A stretch of DNA of 29,816 bases from DATCLA01 sp036564195 (GCA_036564195.1 DATCLA010000216.1:1-29816), one strand, 5' to 3'; shown: positions 7,988-14,888, numbered from the stretch's first letter. Translations and numbers: made by a program. The notes: generated from the sequence alone by a model not told the origin.

Positions 7988-8764
7988 TTGTTTAGTAACT
8001 ATTTTCCCAACTTCGCCAAGGGAAGAATCTTAAAAACCGAGATGCTGGAGAATCTGCGGGATTTTCCCCGGGACTTTCTGGATATTTATTATCAATCGTA
8101 TTCCAATGGGGTTATCGCCGGAGCGGGCTTGATCGTTGGTGCGAACACCCTTACGGTCACCCGTGGGATTATTAAATATAACGGTAAGATTTATCTGTTG
8201 CGCGAACCCTATGAGACGCCCTACTATAATACCAATTTAGAAATGGTGGTCAAGGTACACTTTTTCGAACCGACGGTTGGCAGTGACTTCACTACTGCCA
8301 AAACCAAGATTAGTATTGACGAAGTTAATACACTCGGCCCGCAGGAATTGGAACTGGGCCGGTTCAAGTTGCGTGAAGGCGCCCAACTGCGTTCGGACTA
8401 TAAGGATTTTTTTGATTTTAATACCGAATTCAACACAATTAATATTATTCAGGTGGAATACGCCGGAGTAGGTAAAAGCACACTGGCGCCGCTGTTACTC
8501 AAATATTTCGCTTCAGTCGTTATAAAAAGTAATACCACCAATGTCTATGATATCGCTTTCGCCATGGAATGCCTTAACCAAGAACGGGTGGAACGTGATC
8601 TGATCATTTATTACCTTGCCCAGCGTCAAGGAATTCCGGTTAAAGATTATAGTAACAAAGAGATTTATCGCTATCTGACCTTAATCGTTAAGGAACTTGG
8701 TAGCGGCGTCCGGCGCAATACTGACCAGCGTCAAAAAAGACCGGGACGGATTGTGGTGGATTGA
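7988..8764 (+). CDS. Uncharacterised 258-aa protein with phage baseplate/tail-fibre-like N-terminus
   Basis: TTG 7988 lies 7 bases after a perfect AAGGAGG. The first 75 residues (FPRDFLDIYYQSYSNGVIAG, then GANTLTVTRGIIKYNGKIYLL) have the pattern of phage baseplate or tail-fibre starts: a helix, NGV-I-G, then beta strands with G-x-NGK-x-Y. The middle (80-150) is beta-rich, with LELGRFKLREGAQL, which also suits such proteins. The last third is helical (RVERDLIIYYLAQRQG) and ends in a basic tail (RQKRPGRIVVD). No enzyme motif is seen. It closes the accessory locus; a palindrome and a likely new promoter follow. The phage-like reading is by pattern only and no other structural phage gene is in the window. 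Confidence 0.7.
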   Translation: MFSNYFPNFAKGRILKTEMLENLRDFPRDFLDIYYQSYSNGVIAGAGLIVGANTLTVTRGIIKYNGKIYLLREPYETPYYNTNLEMVVKVHFFEPTVGSDFTTAKTKISIDEVNTLGPQELELGRFKLREGAQLRSDYKDFFDFNTEFNTINIIQVEYAGVGKSTLAPLLLKYFASVVIKSNTTNVYDIAFAMECLNQERVERDLIIYYLAQRQGIPVKDYSNKEIYRYLTLIVKELGSGVRRNTDQRQKRPGRIVVD

Positions 8765-9017
8765 TGCGCTAATAACTGCTTCTTTGGACCGGATATCCGG
8801 TAAGCAGCAACATGAAAATAACAATATATGGATATAATGTTATAATAAGTTAGATTTTGACATAAAGTTTATTTAGGCAAAGTATGATCGCAACGAAAAT
8901 TTTGCTTCTGCTAATGCAACTTGTGCAATCAATTTTATCTGGACGTGGTACAGCAACTATGTTATCTTTAGATTATATAAATAACTTGTAATTTTAAATT
9001 TTTTGGGGAGTAAGTTG
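8765..9017 (+). promoter_or_regulatory. Spacer with CCGGATATCCGG palindrome and promoter candidate
   Basis: There is no gene between the accessory locus and the Smr gene. CCGGATATCCGG (8789-8800) is a perfect 12-bp palindrome, possibly an operator or a weak hairpin. A promoter candidate is ATAACA at 8818-8823, 17 bases, TATAAT at 8841-8846. A TTGACA at 8857 has no well-spaced -10. Confidence 0.3.
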
Positions 9018-9419
9018 ATGTTTACCATTGATTTGCATAATTTGACCTTGGAAGCAGCTCAGCAACGAGTTATTGAGGGCTTAAATAATGCCTGGCAACA
9101 TCGTGAAAAGGTAGTCCGGATAATCCACGGTCAAGGCAAACATAGTGAGATCTTTCCGGTAATTAAATCTTTTGTCCGTCATTGGCTGGAAGAATCGGAT
9201 TTTGCCCAGGAGCATGTGGAGATGATCTACCGGGGTGAGGACGGGTCGCCCTATACTAAGCCGAATGCCGGTGAAACAGTTGTAGTTTTTCGGGAAGGAA
9301 TTGTTAAAACAGCTCAGCTAAATCCGGAAGAGGAAGAAGAGTATGAAAGCAGGCGCAACTCTAAAAAAATCCGTGCTCAAAGGCTCCGTAAGGCCCGTAG
9401 GCATACTAATTGGCGTTGA
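9018..9419 (+). CDS. Small stand-alone Smr-domain protein
   Basis: The protein has 133 residues from ATG 9018, which lies 7 bases after GGGGAG; an upstream TTG at 9003 overlaps that ribosome site and is less likely. FTIDLHNLTLEAA corresponds to the LDLHG signature of Smr domains, and RIIHGQGKH (near residue 31-40) to the HGxGxG motif; both are slightly altered (N for G, H for the last G). The C-terminus is a charged tail (EEEEEYESRRNSKKIRAQRLRKARR) suited to nucleic acid binding. Smr domains are endonucleases, found at the end of MutS2 or alone, acting on branched DNA or on stalled-ribosome mRNA. With no MutS part, the substrate cannot be told here. It stands alone, with its own spacers on both sides. 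Confidence 0.8.
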   Translation: MFTIDLHNLTLEAAQQRVIEGLNNAWQHREKVVRIIHGQGKHSEIFPVIKSFVRHWLEESDFAQEHVEMIYRGEDGSPYTKPNAGETVVVFREGIVKTAQLNPEEEEEYESRRNSKKIRAQRLRKARRHTNWR

Positions 9420-9537
9420 AAAGATTATCTCGCGCAAGGTTAACCAAATTTGATCCAGAGGTAAAATAAAATTTAAATATCAGGTTAAAAATTAGCTAAA
9501 ATCATTGATGAATCGGCTTTTTTTGCTTTTTTAGTAG

Positions 9538-9567
9538 GCAGGAACTGTTGTAAGAAATGGCGAATTT
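9538..9567 (+). promoter_or_regulatory. SigH-type promoter of the spoIIA operon
   Basis: GCAGGAACT (9538-9546), a 12-base spacer, then GGCGAATTT (9559-9567) matches the known SigH consensus RnAGGAWWW-N11/12-RnnGAATWW at all but one position. In Bacillus subtilis the spoIIA operon is SigH-dependent. Transcription would start near 9573, just before the ribosome site GAAAGGGGG of spoIIAA. This also rules out the longer reading frame that begins at ATG 9557. Confidence 0.7.
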
Positions 9568-9595
9568 TTACTTTGTATTTGAAAGGGGGATTAAT

Positions 9596-9937
9596 TTGAA
9601 TATTGAAACCGAGAAGGTAGGTAGAAATCTGTTTGTCATAATCGATGGCGAATTAGACTTAGAAACATCCCCGCTCTTTCGTAATGTGGTCGAGGAGTTT
9701 CTAGATCGTGACAAAAGTATCAAACATTTGATTTTAGATCTGAAGAAAGTCCCCTTTATCGACAGTTCCGGACTGGGAGCAATCTTAGGGAGATTTAAAA
9801 GGCTTAGCCAGGAAGGTGGTCACCTTTCCGCTATAAATGTTTCACTTCAGGTTAAAAAGATCTTTGAATTGTCTGGATTGTTGAAAATTATGGATATCTA
9901 TCCGGACCGTAAACAAGCTCTTGAAAAAGCCGTATGA
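9596..9937 (+). CDS. spoIIAA: Anti-sigma F factor antagonist SpoIIAA
   Basis: This 113-aa STAS-domain protein releases SigF in the forespore by binding SpoIIAB once dephosphorylated by SpoIIE. TTG 9596 follows GAAAGGGGGA by 5 bases and gives an N-terminus (MNIETEKVGRNLFVIIDGELD) that aligns with B. subtilis SpoIIAA; ATG 9557 would lie upstream of the transcription start. The phosphorylation site motif FIDSSGLG is intact, with the serine at residue 58 as in B. subtilis. The motif ILDLKKVPFID and the GRFKRLSQEGG helix are typical. It is the first gene of spoIIAA-spoIIAB-sigF, with 13 bases to the next start. Confidence 0.95.
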   Translation: MNIETEKVGRNLFVIIDGELDLETSPLFRNVVEEFLDRDKSIKHLILDLKKVPFIDSSGLGAILGRFKRLSQEGGHLSAINVSLQVKKIFELSGLLKIMDIYPDRKQALEKAV

Positions 9938-9950
9938 TGGAGGTTGGGAG

Positions 9951-10403
9951 ATGGATAATAATTATTTTAAGCTTGAATTTCCCAGTTCTCCGCAGAATGT
10001 CGCTCTGGCGCGTTCGATGGTCGCGACGTTTGCCGCACAACTGGATTTTACTTTGGCGGAAATTGAAGAAATCCGGGTTGCAATCTCCGAAGCTGTTTCC
10101 AATTGTGTTATCCATGCCTATCCGGACCGGATCGGTCTGGTAAAGCTGGAGTTGAGTCTGGAGAATCAGGATACCTTGTTAATTAAAGTCCAGGATTTTG
10201 GAGTAGGTATCGCCAATATCGAACAGGCGAAACAGGCTACTTATTCCAGCCAGCCCGAACGAATGGGGCTGGGATTGGTTTTTATGGAATCATTCATGGA
10301 TGAGATGGAACTCAATTCCAAACCGTTGGAGGGAACCACCGTTATTATGAAAAAGCAACCGGAACGGGGGTTCGCCCATGCTGAGCTCTCCCGAAGCAGT
10401 TAG
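9951..10403 (+). CDS. spoIIAB: Anti-sigma F factor SpoIIAB (serine kinase)
   Basis: A 150-aa GHKL-type ATPase that holds SigF inactive before septation and phosphorylates SpoIIAA. ATG 9951 lies 7 bases after GGAGG (9939-9943). The N box is EIRVAISEAVSNCVIHAY (40-57) with the expected Glu and Asn; the G1 box is DFGVGI (82-87); the G2 box is RMGLGLVFMESFMDE (104-118). Length and motif order match the family (B. subtilis 146 aa). Its end overlaps the sigF start by 26 bases, indicating coupled expression of sigma and anti-sigma factor. Confidence 0.96.
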   Translation: MDNNYFKLEFPSSPQNVALARSMVATFAAQLDFTLAEIEEIRVAISEAVSNCVIHAYPDRIGLVKLELSLENQDTLLIKVQDFGVGIANIEQAKQATYSSQPERMGLGLVFMESFMDEMELNSKPLEGTTVIMKKQPERGFAHAELSRSS

Positions 10404-11160
10404 CCACTGTTTGAACCTGGCGCCAGACGAGTTATTATCAGATGATCAATTTCAGGAACTGATTGCGTTATCCAAAACCGGGTCGGCCGAAGCCAAAGAA
10501 ACCCTAATAAAACATAATTTACGTTTGGTAAGGAGTATTGCTGGGCGGTTTGCCGGACGAGGTGAACTCGATGACCTGTTTCAAATTGGATGCCTGGGGT
10601 TAATTAAAGCGGTAGAACGGTTTGAGCCCGGGTTCGGGGTTAAATTTTCAACTTATGCGGTACCTTTAATTATCGGGGAAATTAAGCAATATTTACGCGA
10701 TTCCGGTCTGATGAAGGTTAGCCGGAGTATTAAAGAGACCGCTTGCCGGGTGGAAAGGTTGCGGTTAGGATTATTAAATGAGTTAGGCCGGGAACCGACA
10801 TTAACCGAGTTAGTAAATGTGACCGGTTTACCCCGGGAAGAAATTGCCAGCATTTTAGAGGCTTCTCAACCTGTAACTTCGCTGTATGATTTGACTAATA
10901 GTGACGAAGGTGAGGGGACAAGCTGGGAGCAATTTATCGGCAATGATGCTGATTACACCCAATGGCTTGAGCATTACACCCTTCAGGAAGGTCTGGCGCA
11001 GCTCCCCAAAAGGTTGAAATTACTGATCGAATTACGTTTTTTTCAAGAAAAAACTCAAACTGAAGTTGCAAAACTGTTTGGTGTATCCCAAGTCCAGATT
11101 TGCCGGTTGGAAAAAATTGCTCTTGAGCAATTGCGGATATTCTATCAAAATTGTGGGTAA
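10378..11160 (+). CDS. sigF: Forespore RNA polymerase sigma factor SigF
   Basis: A 260-aa sigma-70 family protein lacking region 1.1, as in sporulation sigma factors. Region 2 is clear (LVRSIAGRFAGRGELDDLFQ, then GCLGLIKAVERFEP and FSTYAVPLIIGEIKQYLRD), region 3 runs about 117-170, and region 4 holds the helix-turn-helix QTEVAKLFGVSQVQICRLEK near the end. Its position directly after spoIIAA-spoIIAB identifies it as SigF rather than SigG. ATG 10378 follows GGAACGGGGG. SigF directs early forespore genes after the sporulation septum forms. The usual upstream dacF is absent; a 50-codon ORF follows. Confidence 0.96.
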   Translation: MLSSPEAVSHCLNLAPDELLSDDQFQELIALSKTGSAEAKETLIKHNLRLVRSIAGRFAGRGELDDLFQIGCLGLIKAVERFEPGFGVKFSTYAVPLIIGEIKQYLRDSGLMKVSRSIKETACRVERLRLGLLNELGREPTLTELVNVTGLPREEIASILEASQPVTSLYDLTNSDEGEGTSWEQFIGNDADYTQWLEHYTLQEGLAQLPKRLKLLIELRFFQEKTQTEVAKLFGVSQVQICRLEKIALEQLRIFYQNCG

Positions 11161-11234
11161 TCTGGATAACACTAAAGCGGTTTCGTAAAACTAGGTATGT
11201 TTCACTGCTTTAGGTAAATATTTTGGTGAGGATT

Positions 11235-11387
11235 ATGAAAAAATCAGGGTTATTAATCTTGACTCTGCTGCTTGGTATCTTACTAGCCGGATTAATTATT
11301 TGTCTTTCGTTTGCCAATCGTAGACAGCCTTCCCGGGCTAAATTTGTCTTATTCTCTCTGGCCCGGCAGGTTCGGTTTTGTTGTTAG
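11235..11387 (+). CDS. Short membrane peptide downstream of sigF
   Basis: A 50-codon ORF starts at ATG 11235 after GGTGAGG (11225-11231). It encodes a Lys-Lys-flanked hydrophobic helix (MKKSGLLILTLLLGILLAGL, then IICLSFA), a basic segment (NRRQPSRAK) and a second weakly hydrophobic stretch ending in two cysteines. It could be a single-pass membrane peptide or carry a signal anchor. No family is recognised. It lies 74 bases after sigF, before a terminator hairpin, so it may be cotranscribed with the spoIIA operon. The presence of a ribosome site and a membrane-type composition supports it; it could still be a chance ORF. Confidence 0.5.
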   Translation: MKKSGLLILTLLLGILLAGLIICLSFANRRQPSRAKFVLFSLARQVRFCC

Positions 11388-11423
11388 TATTGATTATTAT
11401 TAATTGATTATTAATTGATTGCT

Positions 11424-11462
11424 AAAACCCCTTTGACTACTGCTCAATAATGGGTTTTTTTA
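11424..11462 (+). terminator. Terminator of the spoIIA transcript
   Basis: AAAACCC (11424-11430) pairs with GGGTTTT (11452-11458) and the right arm runs into a T-rich stretch. Just upstream, 11388-11421 is a short array of TTGATTATTA-like repeats. No gene lies between here and folP. Confidence 0.65.
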
Positions 11463-11485
11463 TTTTAATCTTTCTTTAGCAGGAA

Positions 11486-11513
11486 GTGACAAGGGGGATC
11501 GCGAATTTATAAA
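11486..11513 (+). promoter_or_regulatory. Candidate SigA promoter for folP-folK
   Basis: GTGACA (11486-11491), 16 bases, TATAAA (11508-11513) is a moderate match to the vegetative consensus and lies in the AT-rich spacer between the spoIIA terminator and folP. Confidence 0.35.
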
Positions 11514-11578
11514 AATTTATTATAAGCTTTTTAAAACAAAATTAAATTTGCAAATCTCCTTTTAAAGCTGGTGATCAT

Positions 11579-12427
11579 ATTAACCGGATAAGCAATTTAG
11601 TAATTAAAGATCAGACCTTCGATTTTTCAACCCGGGTGTATATAATGGGAATTATAAATCTCACCCCGGATTCATTTTCTCATGACGGACTTTACCGCGA
11701 AACTGATGTGGTAGCGCGGGCTTTGGCCCAGGCTTTGCAGCTGATTACCGAAGGAGCGGATATATTAGACCTGGGTGCGGAATCAACCCGTCCCGGTGCA
11801 GCGGAGATTTCGAAAGAAGAAGAAGCAAGGCGACTGTTTCCGGTGTTAAAAGAGTTAGTAAGCACGGTTGAAATCCCGATCTCGGTCGATACCTATAAGC
11901 CGGAAATTGCCGAAAAAGCAATTGAATACGGAGCGTCGCTGATCAATGATATTTGGGGTTTAAGAGCTCCCTCAGATCCGGAATTTCGAATGGCAAAAGT
12001 GGTTGCCGCGGCCGGTGTTCCGGTAGTGATTATGCATAACAAAGCTCAAGCCGATTACCATGATGTGGTAAAAGAAGTTATTGATGGGCTGCAAGATTCA
12101 ATTAATCTCGCAGTAGCGAGTGGGATCGATTTCCAAAAAATCATTATTGACCCAGGGATTGGTTTCGGGAAGACCCATCATGATAACTTATTATTATTAC
12201 AAAAACTTGATCAACTAAAAGTCTTGGGTAGGCCAATTTTACTTGGTACTTCCCGGAAATCGGTGATTGGTAAAACTTTGGGTTTGCCGGTTGAAGAAAG
12301 ATTGGAGGGTACGATTGCCGCCAATGTTTGGGGAGTTGCCAAAGGCGCTAATATTGTCAGAGTTCACGATGTTAAAGCAATTTCCCGGGCGCTGAAAATG
12401 TGTGATGCCATTAGCCATGAACGATAA
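11579..12427 (+). CDS. folP: Dihydropteroate synthase
   Basis: FolP joins p-aminobenzoate to dihydropterin pyrophosphate in folate synthesis. Family motifs are all visible: IMGIINLTPDSFS, ILDLGAESTRPGA, ISVDTYKPEIA, INDIWG, VIMHNKA, IIIDPGIGFGKT, LGTSRKS and a C-terminal VRVHDV. The frame stays open upstream of the first conventional start (GTG 11636), and that upstream part (NLVIKDQTFDFSTRV) reads like the normal FolP N-terminal strand. I therefore place the start at ATT 11579, after GGTGA, giving about 282 residues; GTG 11636 has no ribosome site and would give 263. The usual SFSDGG motif is SFSHDG here. folK follows with an overlap; folB, often between them, is missing. Confidence 0.9.
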   Translation: MNRISNLVIKDQTFDFSTRVYIMGIINLTPDSFSHDGLYRETDVVARALAQALQLITEGADILDLGAESTRPGAAEISKEEEARRLFPVLKELVSTVEIPISVDTYKPEIAEKAIEYGASLINDIWGLRAPSDPEFRMAKVVAAAGVPVVIMHNKAQADYHDVVKEVIDGLQDSINLAVASGIDFQKIIIDPGIGFGKTHHDNLLLLQKLDQLKVLGRPILLGTSRKSVIGKTLGLPVEERLEGTIAANVWGVAKGANIVRVHDVKAISRALKMCDAISHER

Positions 12428-12932
12428 TAATTTGATCTTTATCGGGTTAGGCAGTAATCTCGGGGATAGTCTCATGAACTTAAAAACTGCCGTCGAAAAA
12501 TTGGAAGCTACCTTCCAGGTACGGTTGACAGTTTCATCGGTCTACCGTAGCGAACCGGTGGAAGTTATCGATCAGCCCTGGTTTTTTAACCAGGTAGCGT
12601 ATTTTACACCGAATGGGGAGGTTACTCCGCTAAATTTGCTACGCCAACTTAAGGACCTTGAAAAACAGTTAGGTCGAACGCCGGGGGTTCGTTACGGGCC
12701 TCGGGTGATCGATTTGGACCTTCTTTTTTTTAAAAACTGGATTTTCCAATGTGACTGTTTGAGTATTCCCCATGCTCAGCTTCTCAAACGTTCCTTTGTT
12801 TTGCAACCGCTAGCGGAGATTGCCCCACAATGGCCCGATCCCCGTACCGGTCTAACCATGAGCGCAATCTGGGAACGACAAAAAGAAAAACTGAGCTTTT
12901 GTGAAAAGGTTGCTTCTGGTAAAGTAAGTTGA
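12417..12932 (+). CDS. folK: 2-amino-4-hydroxy-6-hydroxymethyldihydropteridine pyrophosphokinase
   Basis: HPPK transfers pyrophosphate from ATP to 6-hydroxymethyl-dihydropterin, making the substrate for FolP. FIGLGSNLGD near the start, the loop VYRSEPVEV, WFFNQVAYF and the magnesium-binding motif RYGPRVIDLDLLFF followed by IPHAQLLKRSFVLQPLAEIAP are all typical. ATG 12417 overlaps folP by 11 bases and gives 171 residues; GTG 12402 and ATG 12405 are alternatives and no ribosome site is strong, so translation is probably coupled to folP. The stop codon overlaps the -35 box of the next promoter. Confidence 0.93.
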   Translation: MNDNNLIFIGLGSNLGDSLMNLKTAVEKLEATFQVRLTVSSVYRSEPVEVIDQPWFFNQVAYFTPNGEVTPLNLLRQLKDLEKQLGRTPGVRYGPRVIDLDLLFFKNWIFQCDCLSIPHAQLLKRSFVLQPLAEIAPQWPDPRTGLTMSAIWERQKEKLSFCEKVASGKVS

Positions 12933-12958
12933 CAGTGGAATCTTGGATCGTATATAAT
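12929..12958 (+). promoter_or_regulatory. Consensus SigA promoter of the hydrogenase gene
   Basis: A perfect TTGACA (12929-12934), overlapping the folK stop, is followed after 18 bases by a perfect TATAAT (12953-12958). Transcription would start near 12965 and leave a leader of about 178 bases before the hydrogenase. Confidence 0.8.
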
Positions 12959-12999
12959 AGATCTGTTAATTAGCTTAGAGTTTATATTTTTATTAGACT

Positions 13000-13017
13000 T
13001 TGTGAAAACAGTTACAA
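13000..13017 (+). promoter_or_regulatory. Rex-like operator in the hydrogenase leader
   Basis: TTGTGAAAACAGTTACAA is an 18-base imperfect palindrome: the left half TTGTGAA is perfect for the Rex consensus TTGTGAA-N4-TTCACAA and the right half matches 5 of 7. It lies about 35 bases after the expected transcription start, a position where a repressor would block elongation. Rex senses the NADH/NAD+ ratio and commonly controls fermentative and hydrogenase genes in Firmicutes. A rex gene is not in the window. Confidence 0.55.
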
Positions 13018-13142
13018 TTAATAAGAAAGCAACAAGTTTGTAAGATCAATGATACTGATTCTAGCCAAATGATGAATAGTCTGAAGGAATAAATTTTTTA
13101 AAAATTTTTTCTGAGAAACGATATTAATCGATTTTAGAAAGG

Positions 13143-14888
13143 ATGGCTAAAGTGGAAACGGTAAAATTGACGATTGATAACAATCAGGTGGAAGTACCGG
13201 CGGGTAGTACGATTTTGGATGCGGCGAAACAGGCGGGAATCAACATCCCGACTTTGTGTTATCATCCGGAATTAGGTACAAAAGCAATGTGCCGTCTCTG
13301 CCTGGTTGAAGTTGAAGGAGCTCGCACTCTGCAAACAGCTTGTTCGCAACCGGCAACTGAAGGTATGGTGGTTAGGACCAATACGCCGTTGGTCCGTGAA
13401 ACTAGAAAGCTTAATTTGGAATTATTACTTTCTAATCACCCGCAAGACTGCTTGAATTGCATCCGTAACCAAAACTGTGAACTTCAGGCAATAAGTGAAC
13501 GGCTGGGGGTACGTTCCCAACGGTTTAATGAGAGTAAACCTAAACGTCTGCCCGTGGATGATTCTTCACCGGCGCTTGTCCGTGACCCTTCAAAGTGTAT
13601 CCTGTGTCGACGGTGTGTGGCTGTCTGCCACCAGGTGCAGGGAGTCGGGGCCATTTATCCAATCAATCGCGGTGATGCAACAGTAATTGCACCGACCGGC
13701 GGAGCGCCTTTAAATAACGTAGCCTGTACTTTTTGTGGACAGTGTATTCAAGTTTGTCCAGTAGGTGCCATCTATGAGGCGGATGACACACCGAAAGTCT
13801 GGGCGGCTTTGGCCGATCCCGATAAGCATGTAGTGGTTCAGACTGCTCCGGCGATCCGGGTGGCCATCGGTGAAGTGTTGGGTATGGCGCCCGGGGCGAT
13901 TACTACCGGGAAATTGGTTGCTGCTTTACGCCGGTTGGGCTTTGCTAAAGTTTTTGACACTGATTTTGCGGCCGATCTGACGATCATGGAAGAAGGCTAT
14001 GAATTAATAGAACGTCTCGAGCACCAAGGCAAATTGCCGATGATTACCTCTTGCAGTCCAGGCTGGATTAAATATATCGAACATTTTTACCCGGAATATC
14101 TTGATCACCTTTCTTCTTGTAAATCGCCGCAGCAAATGTTCGGAGCCATGGCTAAGACATATTATGCCCAAAAGGCCGGGATTCCTGCGGAACGGATTGT
14201 AGTCGTTTCAATAATGCCTTGTACAGCTAAAAAATTTGAAGCGGGACGACCCGAGATGCATGGTAGTGGCTTTCAGGATGTGGATCTGGTCCTGACTACC
14301 CGGGAGTTGGGACGGATGATCCGTGAAGCAGGGATTGATTTTGAAGCTCTTGCTGAGGAAGAATTCGATGCGCCGCTGGGGATCTCCACCGGAGCCGGGG
14401 TAATTTTCGGTGCTTCCGGCGGGGTAATGGAAGCGGCATTACGGACTGTCTATGAAGTAGTGACCGGCTCGGAACTGGCTACAGTTGATTTTGACCAAGT
14501 CCGGGGATTGGCCGGAGTAAAAGAGGCTACGGTAGACCTCAGTGGGAAAACAATTAAAGTAGCAGTGGCCAATGGTTTGTCCAATGCCAAAAAGTTGATG
14601 GATCAGATTAAAGCGGGCACTGCCGATTATCAGTTTATAGAGATTATGTGCTGTCCCGGAGGTTGCATCGGCGGCGGCGGTCAACCGATTCCTACCAACG
14701 GTGTGACACGTGCCGCCCGCATGAAAGCAATTTATGAGGCTGACCGGGGAATGCCTCTCCGTAAAGCCCATCAAAATCCAGCGGTGCAGCAGTTGTACCA
14801 GGAATACTTGGGAAAACCTTTGGGGGAGAAATCCCATCGGCTGCTTCATACCAGCTATACTAAACGGGGTAAGTATGCCGGATTTTAA
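13143..14888 (+). CDS. [FeFe] hydrogenase, HndD-type, multi-cluster
   Basis: The 581-aa enzyme makes or oxidises H2 at an H-cluster. Domains in order: 2Fe-2S ferredoxin with Cys 39, 50, 53, 67; His-Cys3 [4Fe-4S] site with His 99, Cys 103, 106, 112; two [4Fe-4S] sites (CILCRRCVAVC at 152-162; CTFCGQCIQVC at 195-205); the H domain with TSCSPGW (302-308), MPCTAKKFE (358-366) and EIMCCPGGCIGGGGQP (500-515); and the C-terminal small subunit-like tail. Length and layout match NADP-reducing or bifurcating HndD/HydA subunits. The first H-cluster motif has Ser where many enzymes have a second Cys, as in HndD-type proteins. No HndA, B or C-like subunit gene adjoins, so it may act alone with ferredoxin or partner with proteins encoded elsewhere. 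It is soluble. Promoter, Rex-like site and terminator show a single-gene unit. ATG 13143 follows AGAAAGG. Confidence 0.95.
   Translation: MAKVETVKLTIDNNQVEVPAGSTILDAAKQAGINIPTLCYHPELGTKAMCRLCLVEVEGARTLQTACSQPATEGMVVRTNTPLVRETRKLNLELLLSNHPQDCLNCIRNQNCELQAISERLGVRSQRFNESKPKRLPVDDSSPALVRDPSKCILCRRCVAVCHQVQGVGAIYPINRGDATVIAPTGGAPLNNVACTFCGQCIQVCPVGAIYEADDTPKVWAALADPDKHVVVQTAPAIRVAIGEVLGMAPGAITTGKLVAALRRLGFAKVFDTDFAADLTIMEEGYELIERLEHQGKLPMITSCSPGWIKYIEHFYPEYLDHLSSCKSPQQMFGAMAKTYYAQKAGIPAERIVVVSIMPCTAKKFEAGRPEMHGSGFQDVDLVLTTRELGRMIREAGIDFEALAEEEFDAPLGISTGAGVIFGASGGVMEAALRTVYEVVTGSELATVDFDQVRGLAGVKEATVDLSGKTIKVAVANGLSNAKKLMDQIKAGTADYQFIEIMCCPGGCIGGGGQPIPTNGVTRAARMKAIYEADRGMPLRKAHQNPAVQQLYQEYLGKPLGEKSHRLLHTSYTKRGKYAGF

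Noticed and set aside
8857..8888. TTGACA ... TATGAT as promoter for the Smr gene
   Set aside because: The spacing is 20 bases, too long for a good SigA promoter; I kept only the weaker pair with 17-base spacing.
9482..9513. AGGTTAA ... GATGAAT as SigH promoter
   Set aside because: The -10 part fits but the spacing of 18 bases does not; the better match lies at 9538-9567.
9557..9595. Longer spoIIAA start at ATG 9557
   Set aside because: It overlaps the -10 element of the SigH promoter and lies upstream of the expected transcript start; the TTG at 9596 has the ribosome site and aligns with the family.
14439..14849. 136-codon minus-strand ORF inside the hydrogenase gene
   Set aside because: It lies wholly opposite a well-conserved coding region, has no ribosome site or recognisable domain, and is explained by codon bias on the coding strand.
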